A DNA stretch of 64,000 nt from positions 41,385,694 through 41,449,693 of the forward strand of contig JACMZG010001913.1 of assembly GCA_018340805.1 (NCBI GenBank). Direction: 5' to 3'. Each line of letters opens with the position of its first letter. The first letter of the stretch is position 1. Under the pieces are notes generated by a model. That model was given only the letters and a program-made list of their open reading frames with translations, searched no databases and had not been told where the DNA came from. This document shows, piece after piece, positions 24,614-37,149 of this stretch. The DNA is from Microvelia longipes (taxonomy: Eukaryota; Arthropoda; Insecta; Hemiptera; Veliidae). Made by a program: the position numbers and the translations under genes.

Positions 24614-26725
24614 ATACAGGGTGTACAAAATAAAACTCCCTTCCCGAAAGGAGGTGGTACTACAGCTAATTTCCAACAAAAAACTTCATATTAACTATAG
24701 TCCGATTTTCAACCGTTTTCCCACAAGGTCAAATTTTATGATTTTAAAAAACGCGTTGACTTAACTTCATAAAATGACCAATTGTGGCTAAACTGTAACT
24801 GCTAGCTTCAAAATATTGGTTTTGTTGGAAAGCTGAGAAAATTTGCTATAAGACCATTTACTTGTATTTTCAAAAACAATTTAACATAACAGCCAAAAAT
24901 TTGCATGAAATCAAAAAATTAGTAAAAATTTTATGATTTTCCAAATTTTGAAGTTACTTTGATGAGAAACTAGCAAACTTGAGAACCTCTTGGTTTCAGG
25001 AAAACTACCTTGTTTACTCCTCTTTAAGTCAATACCCATATCATTATATGTTGATACGGTGATTTTTTTCAAAAAAAGCAAAAATAGGCTCAAAAACACG
25101 CTAAAAAATGACTTCTGTGTAGTAGTGATTTCTGTATAGTAGTCCAAGAGCCAGACGCAAAAAAACGTGACCGTCTAGCCCTAAAGGTTTAACCCACTAG
25201 ATCGACTTATTCTGGCTTTCTGATAATGAATCAGGTGGTCTGCCGTTTCAGATAAGGAATTTTAGCCCCGGGCCTTTAAAATCCGAAAAATGACCCCAAA
25301 TTCTGTTTTCGCCCAATAACGGTGTTCCTATTGATTTTCTAAAAACTTAAAGGGTTGTTTTTTAAAGTTTATTAAATTTGTGATAAATCCATTTTTAACC
25401 ATCAAAATCGGTCCAGTAAAACCGGAGATACAAATGTGAAAGATTACCGAAAAACATCTAAAAAGCATACATTTTGTCCAAAACCTTAAAATGTCATGTT
25501 TTCCATATTAACATGTTTAAGAATTAGGCAGACTTAAAAATCATGCATATTCTGTTAAACTGCAGGTAATTAGAGTTGTTCTAGAGAAAAAAGTCAGCAC
25601 AGCTCTAATATGTGATGACTTAATGACCGACACATAATGCTGAAAGATAGGTTAAAATTTGAATTTTAGAAAATACACTTTTTTCAGCATTATATGTCGG
25701 TCATTAAGTCATCACATATTAGAGCTGTGCTGACTTTTTTCTCTAGAACAACTCTAATTACCTGCAGTTTAACAGAATATGCATGATTTTTAAGTCTGCC
25801 TAATTCTTAAACATGTTAATATGGAAAAATGACATTTTAAGTTTTTGTGCGTTTTTGGACAAAAATGTATGCTTTTTAGATGTTTTTTCGGTAATCTTTC
25901 AACATTTGTATCTCCGGTTTTACTGGACCGATTTTGATAGTTAAAAAATGGATTTATCACAAATTTAATAAACTTTAAAAAACAACCCTTTAAGTTTTTA
26001 GATAAAATCAATAGAAACACCGTTATTGGCGAAAACAGAATTTGGGTCATTTTTCGGATTTTAAAGAGGCCCCGGGGCTAAAATTCCCTTATCTGAAACG
26101 GCAGACCACCTGATTCATTATCAGAAAGCCAGAATAAGTCGATCTAGTGGGTTAAACCGTTGGGGCTAGACGGTCACGTTTTTTGCGTCTGGCTCTTGGA
26201 CTACTATACAGAAATCACTTCTGTAAGAGTCATTTTTAGCGTGTTTTTTTAACCTATTTTTGCTTTTTCTGAAAAAATCACCGTATCAACGTATAATGAT
26301 ATGGGTATTGACTTAAAGAGGAGTAAACAAAGGTAGTTTTCCTGAAACCAAGAGGTTCTCAAGTTGCTAGTTTCTCATCAAAGTAACTTCAAAATTTTTG
26401 GAAAATCATAAAATTTTACTAATTTTTGATTTCATGCAAATTTTTGGCTGTTATGTTAAATTGTTTTTGAAAATACAAGTAAATGGTCTTATAGCAAATT
26501 TTCTCAGCTTTCAACAAAACCAATATTTTGAAGCTAGCAGTTATAGTTTAGCCACAATTGGTCATTTTATGAAGTTAAGTCAACGCGTTTTTTAAAATCA
26601 TAAAATTTGACCTTGTGGGAGAACGGTTGAAAATCGGACTATAGTTAATATGAAGTTTTTTGTTGGAAATTAGCTGTAGTACCACCTCCTTTCGGGAAGG
26701 GAGTTTTATTTTGTACACCCTGTAT
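24614..26725. mobile_element. 2.1 kb near-perfect palindromic (fold-back) element
   Basis: The left arm (24,614-25,644) reads out as the reverse complement of the right arm (25,680-26,725), with only scattered differences. The spacer between them is about 35 bases. The outer ends are ATACAGGGTGTACAAAATAA and its complement. Arms of more than 1 kb make this the largest inverted repeat in the window. No protein is recognisable; the open frames at 24.9, 25.8 and 26.4 kb are chance frames in the arms. It lies in the intron between the hinge exon and terminal exon A. Confidence 0.9.
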
Positions 26726-29212
26726 ATACCTACTTTGATTTAGTCTTCATTATTACAAATTTAAACAAAAAAATTTTAAAGATTATGTCATTGCATTTAA
26801 ATGAGATGAATATATATAAATACATCACACCATAAATATACCATTTATTGTGAAATAGAAATATTTATAAAGATATTTAAACATTACGTTCGTAATTTAT
26901 TCCCATTTATTGATTAAATTTATTATTGGACTTCACAAATAATTTTATTAATTTAACAATTAAAAACTTAAAATAATTAGGCAAATATCCCTACATGCAA
27001 AAGCAATTAAAATGAGCATAAAGGTGAATACCTAACATATGTTAATTAAACATCCCTTTGCGGAGAACAGGAAAGCTCTAATATCCAAGATAACTTAAGT
27101 TAAAAAGACAAATATCCAGAGAGGTTATTTGTACTCAAATAATGCTTTTTACTTTTCCTTATTTATACTCTAGATATATAGGAAAAGTATTGTGTTTGCA
27201 AACAAATCCAAAACCCGCGATGTCACTGTAAATATCCGTTTCAGATGTTTTTAAGGCCTCTTAAGTGGTTTCTTCAAAGTTGTCTGTCTGTATGTGTGTG
27301 TGTCTGTTATCATTGCATCTCACAGTTATCATTTTGACAGATGTAAACAAACTTTTTCATATAATTTCAAGTGTAGCACCAATACAAAATATGTTCACTA
27401 ATAAACTTAAAGTTAAATAGGAATTGAATTTCCGATTGCCAATTCATAATAAGTGTCGCTATCTGTTGATATGTCGAACTTCGAAAATCAGTAAGGAAAT
27501 TAAAATTAATTGCCTTGAAAATTTTAAAACGTAACAGTCAACATCAAATGATATTTTGTGCATCAATTAACCACCAACAGATGTATATTTGTTTTCAATG
27601 TCAATTCTAATGGTCAAATTTTTTATTTTTCTACATTTTTCTAAATTTTGATGACAGCAAAATAGGTTATTTTATTTTGAAAAGTATCATCTTCCAGGCA
27701 GCACAACTAGGCCTAAAGTGTGATTTTTGTGCCAAATCTCAACTACTCTAGTATAAACACAGCAGGAGTTATGCGTGACACACACACACAGCATGATAAA
27801 AACCACCATGAACGTCATGAAAATGCCTGAAACGGATAATAATGATGAAACCTAAGGTTAGGATTTTTAGTCGAAGACAATACTTCACCTTATACCTACA
27901 GGTGAGAAGAAGTAAAATTTACAAAATGGTCAATTTGGCCTTCTTGATTAGATGCAAATAAAATATAAGAGTGTACGAAATCAAAAAATTAAAGTGATAA
28001 ATAGAGCAGGTAACAGAATGGGTTACTAAAAACTAAAGGCAAATCTGTCAACAGGGTGTCGTTTTTTTTATTTTGAAATTTTTAGTCTTATTTTTTATTT
28101 ATTTGGATTTATTTTGAAACTCTCCAACATAGACCCATATTCTCTCTAAATGTCTTTGGAAACCATTCGAAAAATTAATGAATTTTAAACAAATTCACAA
28201 AATATTCTTGAAACACAACAGATGCAAACGCAAGTGTTAAAGTAAATTCACACAACTACAATTATCAAGCACCATACTCAAAGCTAAATAAAATAAAAAA
28301 AGCAGATAAAAATGTTAAAAAGAAGAAAATAAAGCAAATGAAATGCAAGCAAATTATTGATACAAGCTTTTGAAGAAGGGTACAGTGAAGATTAAACAGA
28401 TGCATGTGAAAAAGAGAAAAAAACTGTCATCATTCAATGATTCAGCAGTCTGTTATCTCAAAAGACTGATAAACAGGATGAAGAATGAATGTGATAAGAC
28501 ATGATGATATCATCCGTGATTAACAGTATGAAAGTCTATCACTATGATCTCACACACAAGTTAATTCTATGTTATGTTTAGATTAAAGCAATGGGTAATT
28601 GAAATTTTAACAGAGTGTCATTACCTCTTTTCGAAAATAAATAAATAAAAACTTAATTGGTGTAAATACAATTAACAAGTACAATGACAAATTGTCAAAT
28701 TAAGTACAAAAAGTACAAAATTGAAGGCGAGAATATAAAATACTCAAAAATAATTTTAGTAGAGTACTAATCAGCACTGAAAAAAGCAGCTCTGGCAAGG
28801 TTTTATTAAGTAATCCTTCGGTAGCTCTCGTATTTTTTATATCTATGTGATTGAAGTTAGTGATGTGAAGTAGGACACCTTCATACATTTCTTAAGTCTA
28901 TGACTTGGTATTGAACGTACATTTTTATTGATTGTATCATATCTTATGATAGTCACTATTAGATTTAAATTTATATAGGTTATTTTTAATAATGAGTATT
29001 ATTATACTAGTTAGTATTTCTAATAACGAGTTGGAAAATAAAATAATTTATGACAATCATTATTGTTAGTCTCTTAAAGGAAGATCGATAGCGTGACATA
29101 GTTTTGGCTCCTGCTATTAAGAAAGCAGCAACTTAAGAAAAATCAGTAATGCCTAAATTGACAAGTCCCCAAGCAATAATGGCTTAATTTAACTTGCTCT
29201 GTACTAAAGTAA
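26726..29212. other. AT-rich serpin intron
   Basis: It contains the tentative element at 27.2 kb and otherwise no recognisable feature. The phrase aggaaaagtattgtgtttgcaaa at 27.18 kb recurs inverted at 42.55 kb. Confidence 0.55.
27232..27832. mobile_element. Candidate TIR element of about 600 bp
   Basis: The short inverted ends tatccgtttcag and ctgaaacggata bound this stretch. Its interior is AT-rich and non-coding and holds tgtgtgtgtctg and cacacacaca tracts. The TIRs are only 12 bases, so the call is tentative. Confidence 0.45.
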
Positions 29213-30013
29213 TATATAAACCAAGTAGGAAAACTCCTATACTAACCTGTGTCAAAAATTCAGACATGCGTGATCAACTGATAGCTGGGCCTTTTAGGAT
29301 TTTCGTTTTTTTGCTTAATTTTATTGGCAACCCTGATAACATTAGGTGAGTTTTAATTTGTATCGCGTTTTGGTACTTTAATATGTTTGAGATAATTTAA
29401 TGATTTTGTATTAAATTCTGTGAAATAATCATTACAGTAATTTAGTTAAAGAGAAACTATAGTAAAGGTAAACCACATGTTTTTATTAAGATTTTAAAGA
29501 ACATACAGACAACAGTGTATAGTCTTAAATATAACAAAAATATGATTGCTTTTAGGTTGATTTAAATTTAATTTAAATTTGCTTTTTAGGTTAATTTGCT
29601 TTTGCTTAACAAAAATTTTAGGTTAGAGTGGTTAAATTATTAATTACAGTTAATATTTGAAAGGGAAAAACTAAATATCACTTGCAAAAATGTACGAAAA
29701 AAAAGTTTAATTAGCAGCTAGTTTTAAGTAATTTAAAGAAACCTAATACTTAAAGATTCGCACTTAAACCTCTTTTGAATGAGACCAAACATATTTCTTA
29801 CACAAATTATTAACATTATATACTAAAATGTAGAAATTCAATAAAAACAAAAATTTTCAGTGCTGTAAATAGTTTTTTATGTACAAATACGAGGGTAAAA
29901 CAAAATGGCTGTGCCTATAGGAAAATTTGAGCCAACTCCCTGGTGGACAAAATCTGAACTACATTCCAGGTCTGACAGACATCGCATTTCTTTCCCTACT
30001 TGGTTTATATATT
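29213..30013. mobile_element. TIR element (family 5), copy 2
   Basis: This is a direct-orientation copy of the element at 14.7 kb, bounded by tatataaaccaagtagg and ctacttggtttatatat. It lies in the long serpin intron between the hinge exon and terminal exon A. Confidence 0.8.
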
Positions 30014-30832
30014 ACATTACTATGTACAATACATAAGTAGACGTGCACAAGAATTTCTTGAGGTAAAGAATCTTTCAACTGTCAAAATACAAATAAGTAC
30101 TGAGCAATAAATTTTGTAAATGTTGGTACATGATCTTTCCTATAGTGACTCAAAGGAGTTCCAAAGGCGGTTGTCTGTAGAACTTTACCCACTTACTTTC
30201 ATAACTCCCACATCATAATCATCATAACTTACACCTAACGTAGACTTAACATGTGAATTTAAATATAGCTTACATTTCATACTGTTAATATTCATAATTC
30301 TTAAAGGTACAATAATATGAAATAAAACATAAACATAATACACTTAAACTTTCACCTACAATAAAGGCATAATTTGATAACTAAATTTTTTATCCACCCT
30401 CCAATTTGTTATATAGAACATTATTCATAGAAAAATGTAGAACTAACCACGAAATTTCTCAACTAGAATTAATATTATTTTCTAAATTATAAAGTAATGC
30501 TCATTTAGTTCACAAAAAAAAATTAACGCAACTAAGGATTGTCATGTTTTATGGTTATCTTTCACAATGAGTAGAATAGAATGATTGCTAAATTGAACAG
30601 ACAGGCTTCTTGAACCTGCCTGGATTACTTATCAATTTAATAAATGTTTAACTTTTTTAATGTTTAAGACCATTTAGAGCCTTGTGGCTCATCAGGGATA
30701 ACACCAGCAGAAAGAACCTCAGGTGGAAGTGACAGCATTACTACATGTGAGTCAAATTTTCGATTTATTTAATTAATATAAAACTTATAAAATCAGCATT
30801 ACTTTAAATAATAATAAGTTTTTCAGACTTAC

Positions 30833-30971
30833 CAGTAGCAGCTGCTGCCTCAGTGCCTTCCTCGTTAACTTCAATAAAAGCTTTCTGGATAACTTTAGAA
30901 ACTTTAAGTGGCTCGGATTCAGATATACCGGTGAAATCGGCTGTATCGGAAAACATTGTGTTTACACCCAT
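30833..30971 (-). CDS. Serpin exon 7: hinge exon shared by all isoforms
   Basis: It starts ATG GGT in phase 0 after acceptor gatgtag and reads [16 protein letters not shown]. It then passes [11 protein letters not shown] and ends [10 protein letters not shown]. That is the canonical inhibitory hinge (P17-P8), with Gly P15, Thr P14 and small residues at P12-P9, so the products should be true inhibitors. The exon stops in phase 1 at ACTG|GTAAGT, a near-consensus donor. Serpins with exchangeable loops split at this point. The rest of the loop comes from one of the terminal exons at 16.1, 6.7, 3.3 and 0.4 kb. Confidence 0.95.
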
Positions 30972-31466
30972 CTACATCAACAGAACGAAAAAAATAATGT
31001 CAATTTCTGTTAAGAAAAAAATAATTATGAATTTCAGAAGAGCATAATGTCAATTTCTGTTGTTCTTTGAACTTATTTTGTTCTACATTTTGAGATCACA
31101 TAATAGAATTATCAGGATTCCTTAGCTTACACTGTCTCTACCTACTAAGAATCTCTTGAATACATTGGAGGATATCTCTCAAACTAAGAGAAAAAAGCTC
31201 CTAACTCCAAAAATGGTGAAAAAATTCTGTAAGCTGATAAAAGGCTCTTTAGTCTCATAATGCCCACAAATGGAACAGTTAGCTTTTAAGCTTACACCTA
31301 AAGTGCTAAGATGTATATTCAACAAACAATGGTAACTAGGTTCCTAAGGCAAGGCTTGCCGAGTAAGTTAGTGGGAAATTTCAAACAAACAACGTAAAAA
31401 ACCTCAAAATTATACATTTAAAGCAATGAATTAAAAAAACATCCAAGATAATAAACTCAACATTAC

Positions 31467-31652
31467 ATCTTGAAGAAGTCCATTTAAGTCCATGGTTTCT
31501 TCCAGTTTGAACTTGGGTAGGGATAAGTTGACAGTAACACTGTATAGTTTGTTGAACTCATCGGCCAGATTGATATTGGCAAGTTTCTTTTCTACTTCTG
31601 GTAATCCGTCTTTTTCAATTGGTAAAATAATGATCATTCTCATCTCACCTCC
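31467..31652 (-). CDS. Serpin exon 6: strand 3B to strand 6A
   Basis: This exon has 62 codons and is phase 0 at both ends. Acceptor ttatctag is followed by G-G-E-M-R-M-I-I-I-L-P, the serpin G-x-x-x-x-M-x-I-x-L-P strand. Then come DGLPEVEKKL and VNLSLPKFKLEE, matching the family motif V-x-L-P-K-F-K. It ends MDLNGLLQD at donor GAT|GTAATG. The following exon begins MGVNTMFS, so the joined sequence reproduces the conserved L-x-x-M-G-x-x-x-M-F segment. The reading frame is fully open. Confidence 0.95.
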
Positions 31653-31797
31653 CTAGATAACACAAACAAACTTTAACTCTACAGCCTGATGACAATTTTA
31701 AGTATATCTATTGAGGTTTGCTCATAAATAAGAACAATGGAAATAAATTGTTTTTTTAAGGTCCAAATAATGTAATGGATTTTCATGCTGCCATAGT

Positions 31798-31798
31798 A

Positions 31799-31864
<66 letters not shown>

Positions 31865-31905
31865 ATATATATATTATAGATATGTATATATGTATATACA
31901 TACAA
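31798..31905. repeat. (TA)n microsatellite
   Basis: This is a nearly uninterrupted TA run with a few single-base breaks, in the serpin intron before exon 6. Confidence 0.95.
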
Positions 31906-31976
31906 TATATACATATATTTTTACTATCGTTTTATATTTTTTTAAACTAATTTTTTTTTTAAATTAATTAACTAAC

Positions 31977-32418
31977 AAAGAGACTAATACTTAGAGGGAG
32001 GATACAACAGTCTTATCATTCCTTGGGTAGCTAGGCGCCGTAACGGTACATTGGTGACGTCATTTTTTTATTTTTCCTAATAATTACAATTTCACGTAAA
32101 TATTACATTATTTTTCCACTATTTGTTTTAAATCAAGTAAAATGAATTTAAAATGAGTTTTAATTATATCTATTGCATGTATTCTTTAATTGTTAGATTT
32201 GAATAAAGTGGTTTAATGTGGCATCACTGGAAAATGTCAGCCGTAGTAGAGTGCATCTACAATAGGAGTTGTAGGGGTGGGGAGTATCTAGTCTCTCTAG
32301 GAAGACTATAGTAGGGATAAGTACAGTTAGAGCACCTATGGAAACTGTCTCACTTCCAGACCCCTTATCAATGTGTTAATGGGGTTCTGTACTCCCTCTA
32401 ATAGTTTTAATCTCTTTG
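31977..32418. mobile_element. hAT-like MITE family 6, copy 1
   Basis: Ends CAAAGAGACTAATACTTAG and ctaatagttttaatctctttg are inverted repeats. TAACTAA(C) borders both sides, a 7-8 bp duplication consistent with hAT. The interior includes the ttaatgtggcatcactggaaaatg and gggagtatctagtctctc motifs. It lies just after serpin exon 5 in transcript order. Confidence 0.8.
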
Positions 32419-32739
32419 TAACTAACAAAATATATTAAAACTTACAACAATTTTGACAAAATATTAAATAGATACTGCTGTAATAACTTCTGTTTACATA
32501 TATTTTAAAATTTTTAATCATTCTTCTGATGATAAATTTATTTATTATTATTATATTGGAGTATAAGCATGCCAAATTCCATCTAAATACCAAACCTTTT
32601 TAAAAAAATTGTTATGAATACTAAAACTTTTTGCTGAGTCCATTATTGAGGGTCAATTAAAATTTTAAATTTCAATGATTATGACGAAAAATTCAACGTT
32701 TTGAAAATGAATAAAAAATACACAAAAATGCATTCAAAC

Positions 32740-32954
32740 CTCATAAGGGAGTTCAAGAAGGTCAGCACCCAATGATTCGTGACGCATGTACCTTAACTTC
32801 TTTGATAAGTGCATCATTCTGACGTTTACAGTCTCAGTTGGTGTGATGTAGAAAGGCTCTGTAGTTGTGTTAGTTTCGTTAAATTTGAATTCCCAGTTGG
32901 CTTTGAAATGAATGGCATTGACAAGAACCAGTCTAGTTAAGGAATCAATGATAC
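32740..32954 (-). CDS. Serpin exon 5: strands 3A to 3C
   Basis: Acceptor atttcag joins the phase-1 donor of exon 4 to complete a Gly codon, then reads I-I-D-S-L-T-R-L-V-L-V-N-A-I-H-F-K. The strongly conserved V-N-A-I-x-F-K-x-x-W of strand 3A is intact (VNAIHFKANWEFKF). The exon goes on through E-P-F (strand 4C), a V-R-M-M region and L-L-E-L-P-Y-E, matching the serpin LELPYxG motif. It ends in phase 0 at GAG|GTTTGA, a weaker donor. N-E-T and N-T-T are possible glycosylation sites. Two copies of a MITE in opposite orientation flank this exon. Confidence 0.95.
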
Positions 32955-33059
32955 CTGAAATTCAAATAATTATTAAAAATCAGTTTCAGCATAGGAAACA
33001 CATAGAATTAGAGTTTAGAAGTATATCTCTAGTGTGCAGATCTTAGAGTGAACTACCCT

Positions 33060-33575
33060 AAGAGACTAATCTTAGAGGGTGTACATGGCAGAATAGCACA
33101 GTAATAAGGGGTCTGGAAGTGAGACACCTTTCACTAGGTGCCTTAAATGAACTTACCTCTACTATATTCTCCCTAGAGAGAGACTAGATACTCCCCCACC
33201 CAACTACAACCCCTATTGTAGCACCCACTCTACAAAAGGCAGACATTTTTCAGTGACACCACATTAAACCACTTTATTCAACACAGCCAGTTATAGAATA
33301 TATATATACAATAGAATATAATTAAACATTTAATTTACTTAATAGTGGAAAAATAATCAAATGTTTAGGTTAGATTGTAATTATTATGAAAAATATAAAA
33401 AATTACGTCACTAATGTACAGTTACGGCACCTAGCTACCCAAGGAATGATAAGAGCTTTTGTATCCTCCCTCTAAGTATTAGTCTCTTTTGTCACCAATG
33501 TTACAGTTACGGCACTAGCTACCCAAGGAATATAAGAGCTGTTGTATCCTCCCTCTAAGTATTAGTCTCTTTGTC
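33060..33575. mobile_element. hAT-like MITE family 6, copy 2 (inverted), with a duplicated end
   Basis: This copy is in the opposite orientation to the one at 32.0-32.4 kb. It runs from aagagactaatcttagaggg to ctctaagtattagtctctttt (about 33,490). The terminal 80 bases (ggcactagctacccaaggaa to agtctcttt) are then repeated once more. It precedes serpin exon 5 in transcript order. Confidence 0.8.
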
Positions 33576-33695
33576 ACCAATTACGGCTATTATATTATAA
33601 TATATATTATTATATAGATATTAGTCCAAGAAATTTACTCTTTTATTATCTATAATCATTGTAAATTAATTAATATTAGAAAGAAACTAACATAC

Positions 33696-33900
33696 CAGGT
33701 GCAAGTAAATCATTGATTTTGTTATTGGTGTTATTAGAGACCCAAGAGTTGATGGTTTGTCTTGATGTCTCCGGGTCACTGGAGAACGGAACTCTCTCTC
33801 CTGATGACAAGAAGTATTTGGTTGCAATCGCTTGGTAATCTGGTTTCAATTCAAAACCATCGTTCACAAAGAGACGATTCGCAATGCTAAGCACAGGTAA
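33696..33900 (-). CDS. Serpin exon 4: strand 2A to helix F
   Basis: It starts in phase 0 after acceptor tttgttttag with L-P-V-L-S-I-A-N-R-L-F-V and ends in phase 1 at CCTG|GTATGT. Recognisable serpin landmarks are IANRLFV (strand 2A), a KPDYQAIATKYF segment (helix E), RQTINSWV (helix F, where I-N-x-W-V is highly conserved) and NKINDLLAPG. N-N-T is a potential N-glycosylation site. No frameshift or missing landmark is visible. The next exon supplies the rest of the shared glycine codon. Confidence 0.95.
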
Positions 33901-34021
33901 CTAAAACAAAAATATAAATAATCAGGTAAAGATAGTCGTATGGAAAAGGTAATTAGAGTGAGTTATGTAATAAATATATCATTTTACACTACCGAGTTTT
34001 GCAAAACATGAATAGTTGACG

Positions 34022-34282
34022 CAGTATAATTGTGCGAGTCACCTAGGAAATGTAACAAGCAAAATGCAATGCTACATCTGGAAACTGTTCCTTTATTCAA
34101 CCTTGTTCCATCGTTCAGGCTCTGTCGTCGCCCTGATGAGATAAACGTAATAAAACAGAGTGGGACATGACATTATGTCGAGCCATCAATGATGACGAAT
34201 GTCGAATGATGGAACAGTTCCCAGATGTAGCATTGCATTTTGCTTGTTACATTGCCTAGGTGTCTCTCGCACAATTATACTG
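34022..34282. mobile_element. Fold-back element with about 80-bp arms
   Basis: The left arm (cagtataattgtgcgag ... tctggaaactgttcc) is the reverse complement of the right arm (ggaacagttcccaga ... cgcacaattatactg). The loop between them is about 90 bases. It lies in the serpin intron between exons 3 and 4. Confidence 0.85.
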
Positions 34283-34669
34283 TATGTAATAAATGTGAGC
34301 ATTAAATTACTAGATAAAAGTCAGCTTTAACTCTATACGTTACAAAATTTATTCTGTTTTAATTATTCAGCCAACATTGTGGTCATCTTCAGAACAATAA
34401 CCAGCTTTACATAAAACCATCACAGACTACTTAGAAACATTAAAAGGTACATCAAAAGTTTCTAAATAGCGAAAAAAACTTAAAAAAAACTACATCACAG
34501 TATAGTAATAAAATAATGAGAAACAATATCTATCATATTGAGATATTGTATCTCATTAATTTATTACTTTACAATATATTCTTCTAAATTATTTCTGATG
34601 TGCAAGATACACAGCAGAATTTACATATTGGGGAGCGAATATCTCCATTTGACCTTACCAATAATTTCC

Positions 34670-34930
34670 TTACACATGTATTTGTAAGGAGTATTTGAAT
34701 TCATTTCTTACACATGTATTTGTAGTATTTGAATTGCATTGCATTTCCTTAAACCTTACACATGTATTTGTAAGGAGTATTTGAATTTGTATTTACACAT
34801 GTATTTGTAAGGAGTATTTGAATTTGTATTTCCTTACACATGTATTTTGTAAGGAGTATTTGAATTTGCATTTCCTTACACGTGTATTTGTAAGGAGTAT
34901 TTGAATTTGTATTTCCTTACACTTATTGTT
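34670..34930. repeat. 41-bp tandem repeat with a hairpin in each unit
   Basis: About six units of ccttacacatgtatttgtaagg plus agtatttgaatttgtattt. The first half of every unit is self-complementary (CCTTACA/TGTAAGG), so the array could fold into serial hairpins. Confidence 0.85.
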
Positions 34931-35589
34931 GAGTAATTCCTTACACAACAATAAGAAGCAGAGACGACTACTGAAAACATCAAAGCCAAGGCCTCTATTA
35001 AGCCGTCAATAATTAATAAGAAGTAGTAAGGGGTAGCAATCACAAAACCTCCTCCTCTTTAGAATATAGAAAATTAACAGTCTATAAATATTACATGTTG
35101 GATTCCATACAACAAAGAGAATCTCTTATCCACACATAAATGTTTTACAGAAATAGATAATAAGCAAATAACTCAACTTTAATATTTTTCCGGATCAACT
35201 TTTAAGCTGTAAATAGAAAAGGTTAAAAATATATAACATGATATTTTAATGTTATATTTATACAGCTTTTACTCTGATGTATAATACAAGAATAACTGTT
35301 AAAGTATATTAAATAGAAGAATAGATTGACATATATAAATAGTTTTATCTGCGTAGGCTTTAATATAAAATAGAAATTTGAAAGTAAAATAATGTTACAA
35401 TTATTTATTTAGGATAAGTATATGCACATAATTTTCTAATAAAACTCTTAAACATATGATTATTTCTATTCCCATGTTCAGTTATATACAACTAAATCCA
35501 TAGATAATCCATGGATTTAAAAGTAAACTCCATGAAGTTTCATTTCTTAATTAGACAATTAATGTGAAGGAAAATCTAAAATTAAATAA

Positions 35590-36115
35590 ATAAAAATTAG
35601 ATAATTAGATAAGAGTTATAATAAAATAAATACTATTAAGTAAAAAAATAGAAGTTATTTATAATTAAAATAAAGAAATATAAGATAAATAATTTTAATA
35701 AATAAACAAAAGATGCTTATAATAACAATTAATAATTATATGATAAATAACTTTAATAAATAAAATAAAGTTATTTATAATAAAAAAAACAACTTTGGTA
35801 AATAAATAAAAGTTACTAATAAAAACAATAAATAAATACAAGATAAATAACTTTGATACATAAATAAATTATTTATATAAAAGTAAATAACTACTATAGT
35901 TAACTTTGTTAAAAGAATAAAAGTTAATTATAATAATATTTCATAACTAAATAAATATAAAATAATAACTTTTATAAATGAATAAAACTTATTTATAATA
36001 TAAATACAAATCTATATAAATAACTGTGATCAATAAATGTAAGTTATAGAAAATAAAAATAAATAACTAAATAAAGATAAACGCAAATAAATAACTTTTG
36101 ATAAAAATTAAGTTA
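35590..36115. repeat. A-rich degenerate repeat (aaataaataactttgataaat)
   Basis: Irregular units of roughly 40-45 bases alternate ataaataactttaataaat with aaagttatttataataa. The sequence is low-complexity with no coding potential. Confidence 0.75.
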
Positions 36116-36579
36116 ATGTATAGTTTCTGGAAAAGATGATCTGATCATATTTATTTTATTTATTTATTCATACATGCTAGTATGTTATTATTACAATTAT
36201 ATTAACAATAGCTTATGAAATCATAATAATCAAATTTTATAATTTGGTAGAGTTAAAGCTTTTCAATATTGTTGCTGATATTAGATAAGTGCTGCATAAA
36301 GCTATTAATAAAAAACCTTCTAAAAATAACAAATGTGTCATTTTAAAAATATTTAGATTAACGGTTATAGTTTAAGTGAGCACAGCAGTCAAAAATGCAG
36401 TGTCACCAACGTGAATCAATTCCAAAAATATAATAATAAATAATTAATAATAAATTAAACACTCTAGCATAAGATACCAAGAAAATGTATCTCTTAAAAC
36501 AATTACACAAAATTTTATAAAAGGCATCTGCAAAAAAATGCAAATATAAAAGCTGTCAAATTCTTTACTAAGAATGCTC

Positions 36580-36905
36580 TTATACTCTTCCACAGCTTCA
36601 ATTTTTTTCATCATCTCTTGAACAATTCAAATTTCAAACTAAAATTTACGTTTAAATTTTGCTATAATCTCAAATTTGTTTAATATTTGCATATTCACCT
36701 TTTTGCTTAATTTTTTACTCTAACTTCTTAAATATTGCTTATATTTTACTTTTAGTAATTATATTTTAATTTAACACTTAATATTTGCATGTACTTTTTA
36801 ATTTGTAATAACTTATTTGTTTATTTAATTATTATGTTTTGTAACTCATTATTTTGTAAGGTATGGTTTATCCGTAATAAAAGTCTTTATTTATTTATTT
36901 AAACT
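36580..36905 (+). repeat. Probable LINE 3' tail
   Basis: The segment ends gtaataaaagtctttatttatttattta, a polyadenylation-type signal followed by short tandem tails, as in many insect non-LTR elements. No reverse-transcriptase sequence is attached, so it would be a heavily 5'-truncated copy. Confidence 0.4.
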
Positions 36906-37149
36906 GAGATATGGTATTGAGAGGATATTGGAATGCATGGCTATTAAGTATGCCAAAATTAATTAACCTAGCTGAGGTGACGTCATAGAGTTATTACTGC
37001 TACAAGGCGTTACCATCCACAGATGAAGTTAATTAACGTCACTTTTCTAGATTGCACAACTAAACCTAAAGATCGATTACTGTACCAAGTTTCAACTATC
37101 TAGCACGGGATTCAAAATATGAGCACCAGAGGAGTTCATCATGATCAGA

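Noticed and set aside
30664..30740. A short frame just after the hinge donor (V-M-L-S-L-P-P-E-V, ending GSKWS and stop) in the correct phase
   Set aside because: It lacks the HPF strand and C-terminal strands, so the product could not fold as a serpin. The acceptor tract is poor. The sequence gatgagccacaaggct looks repeat-derived. A splice junction 30,833-30,740 would change this view.
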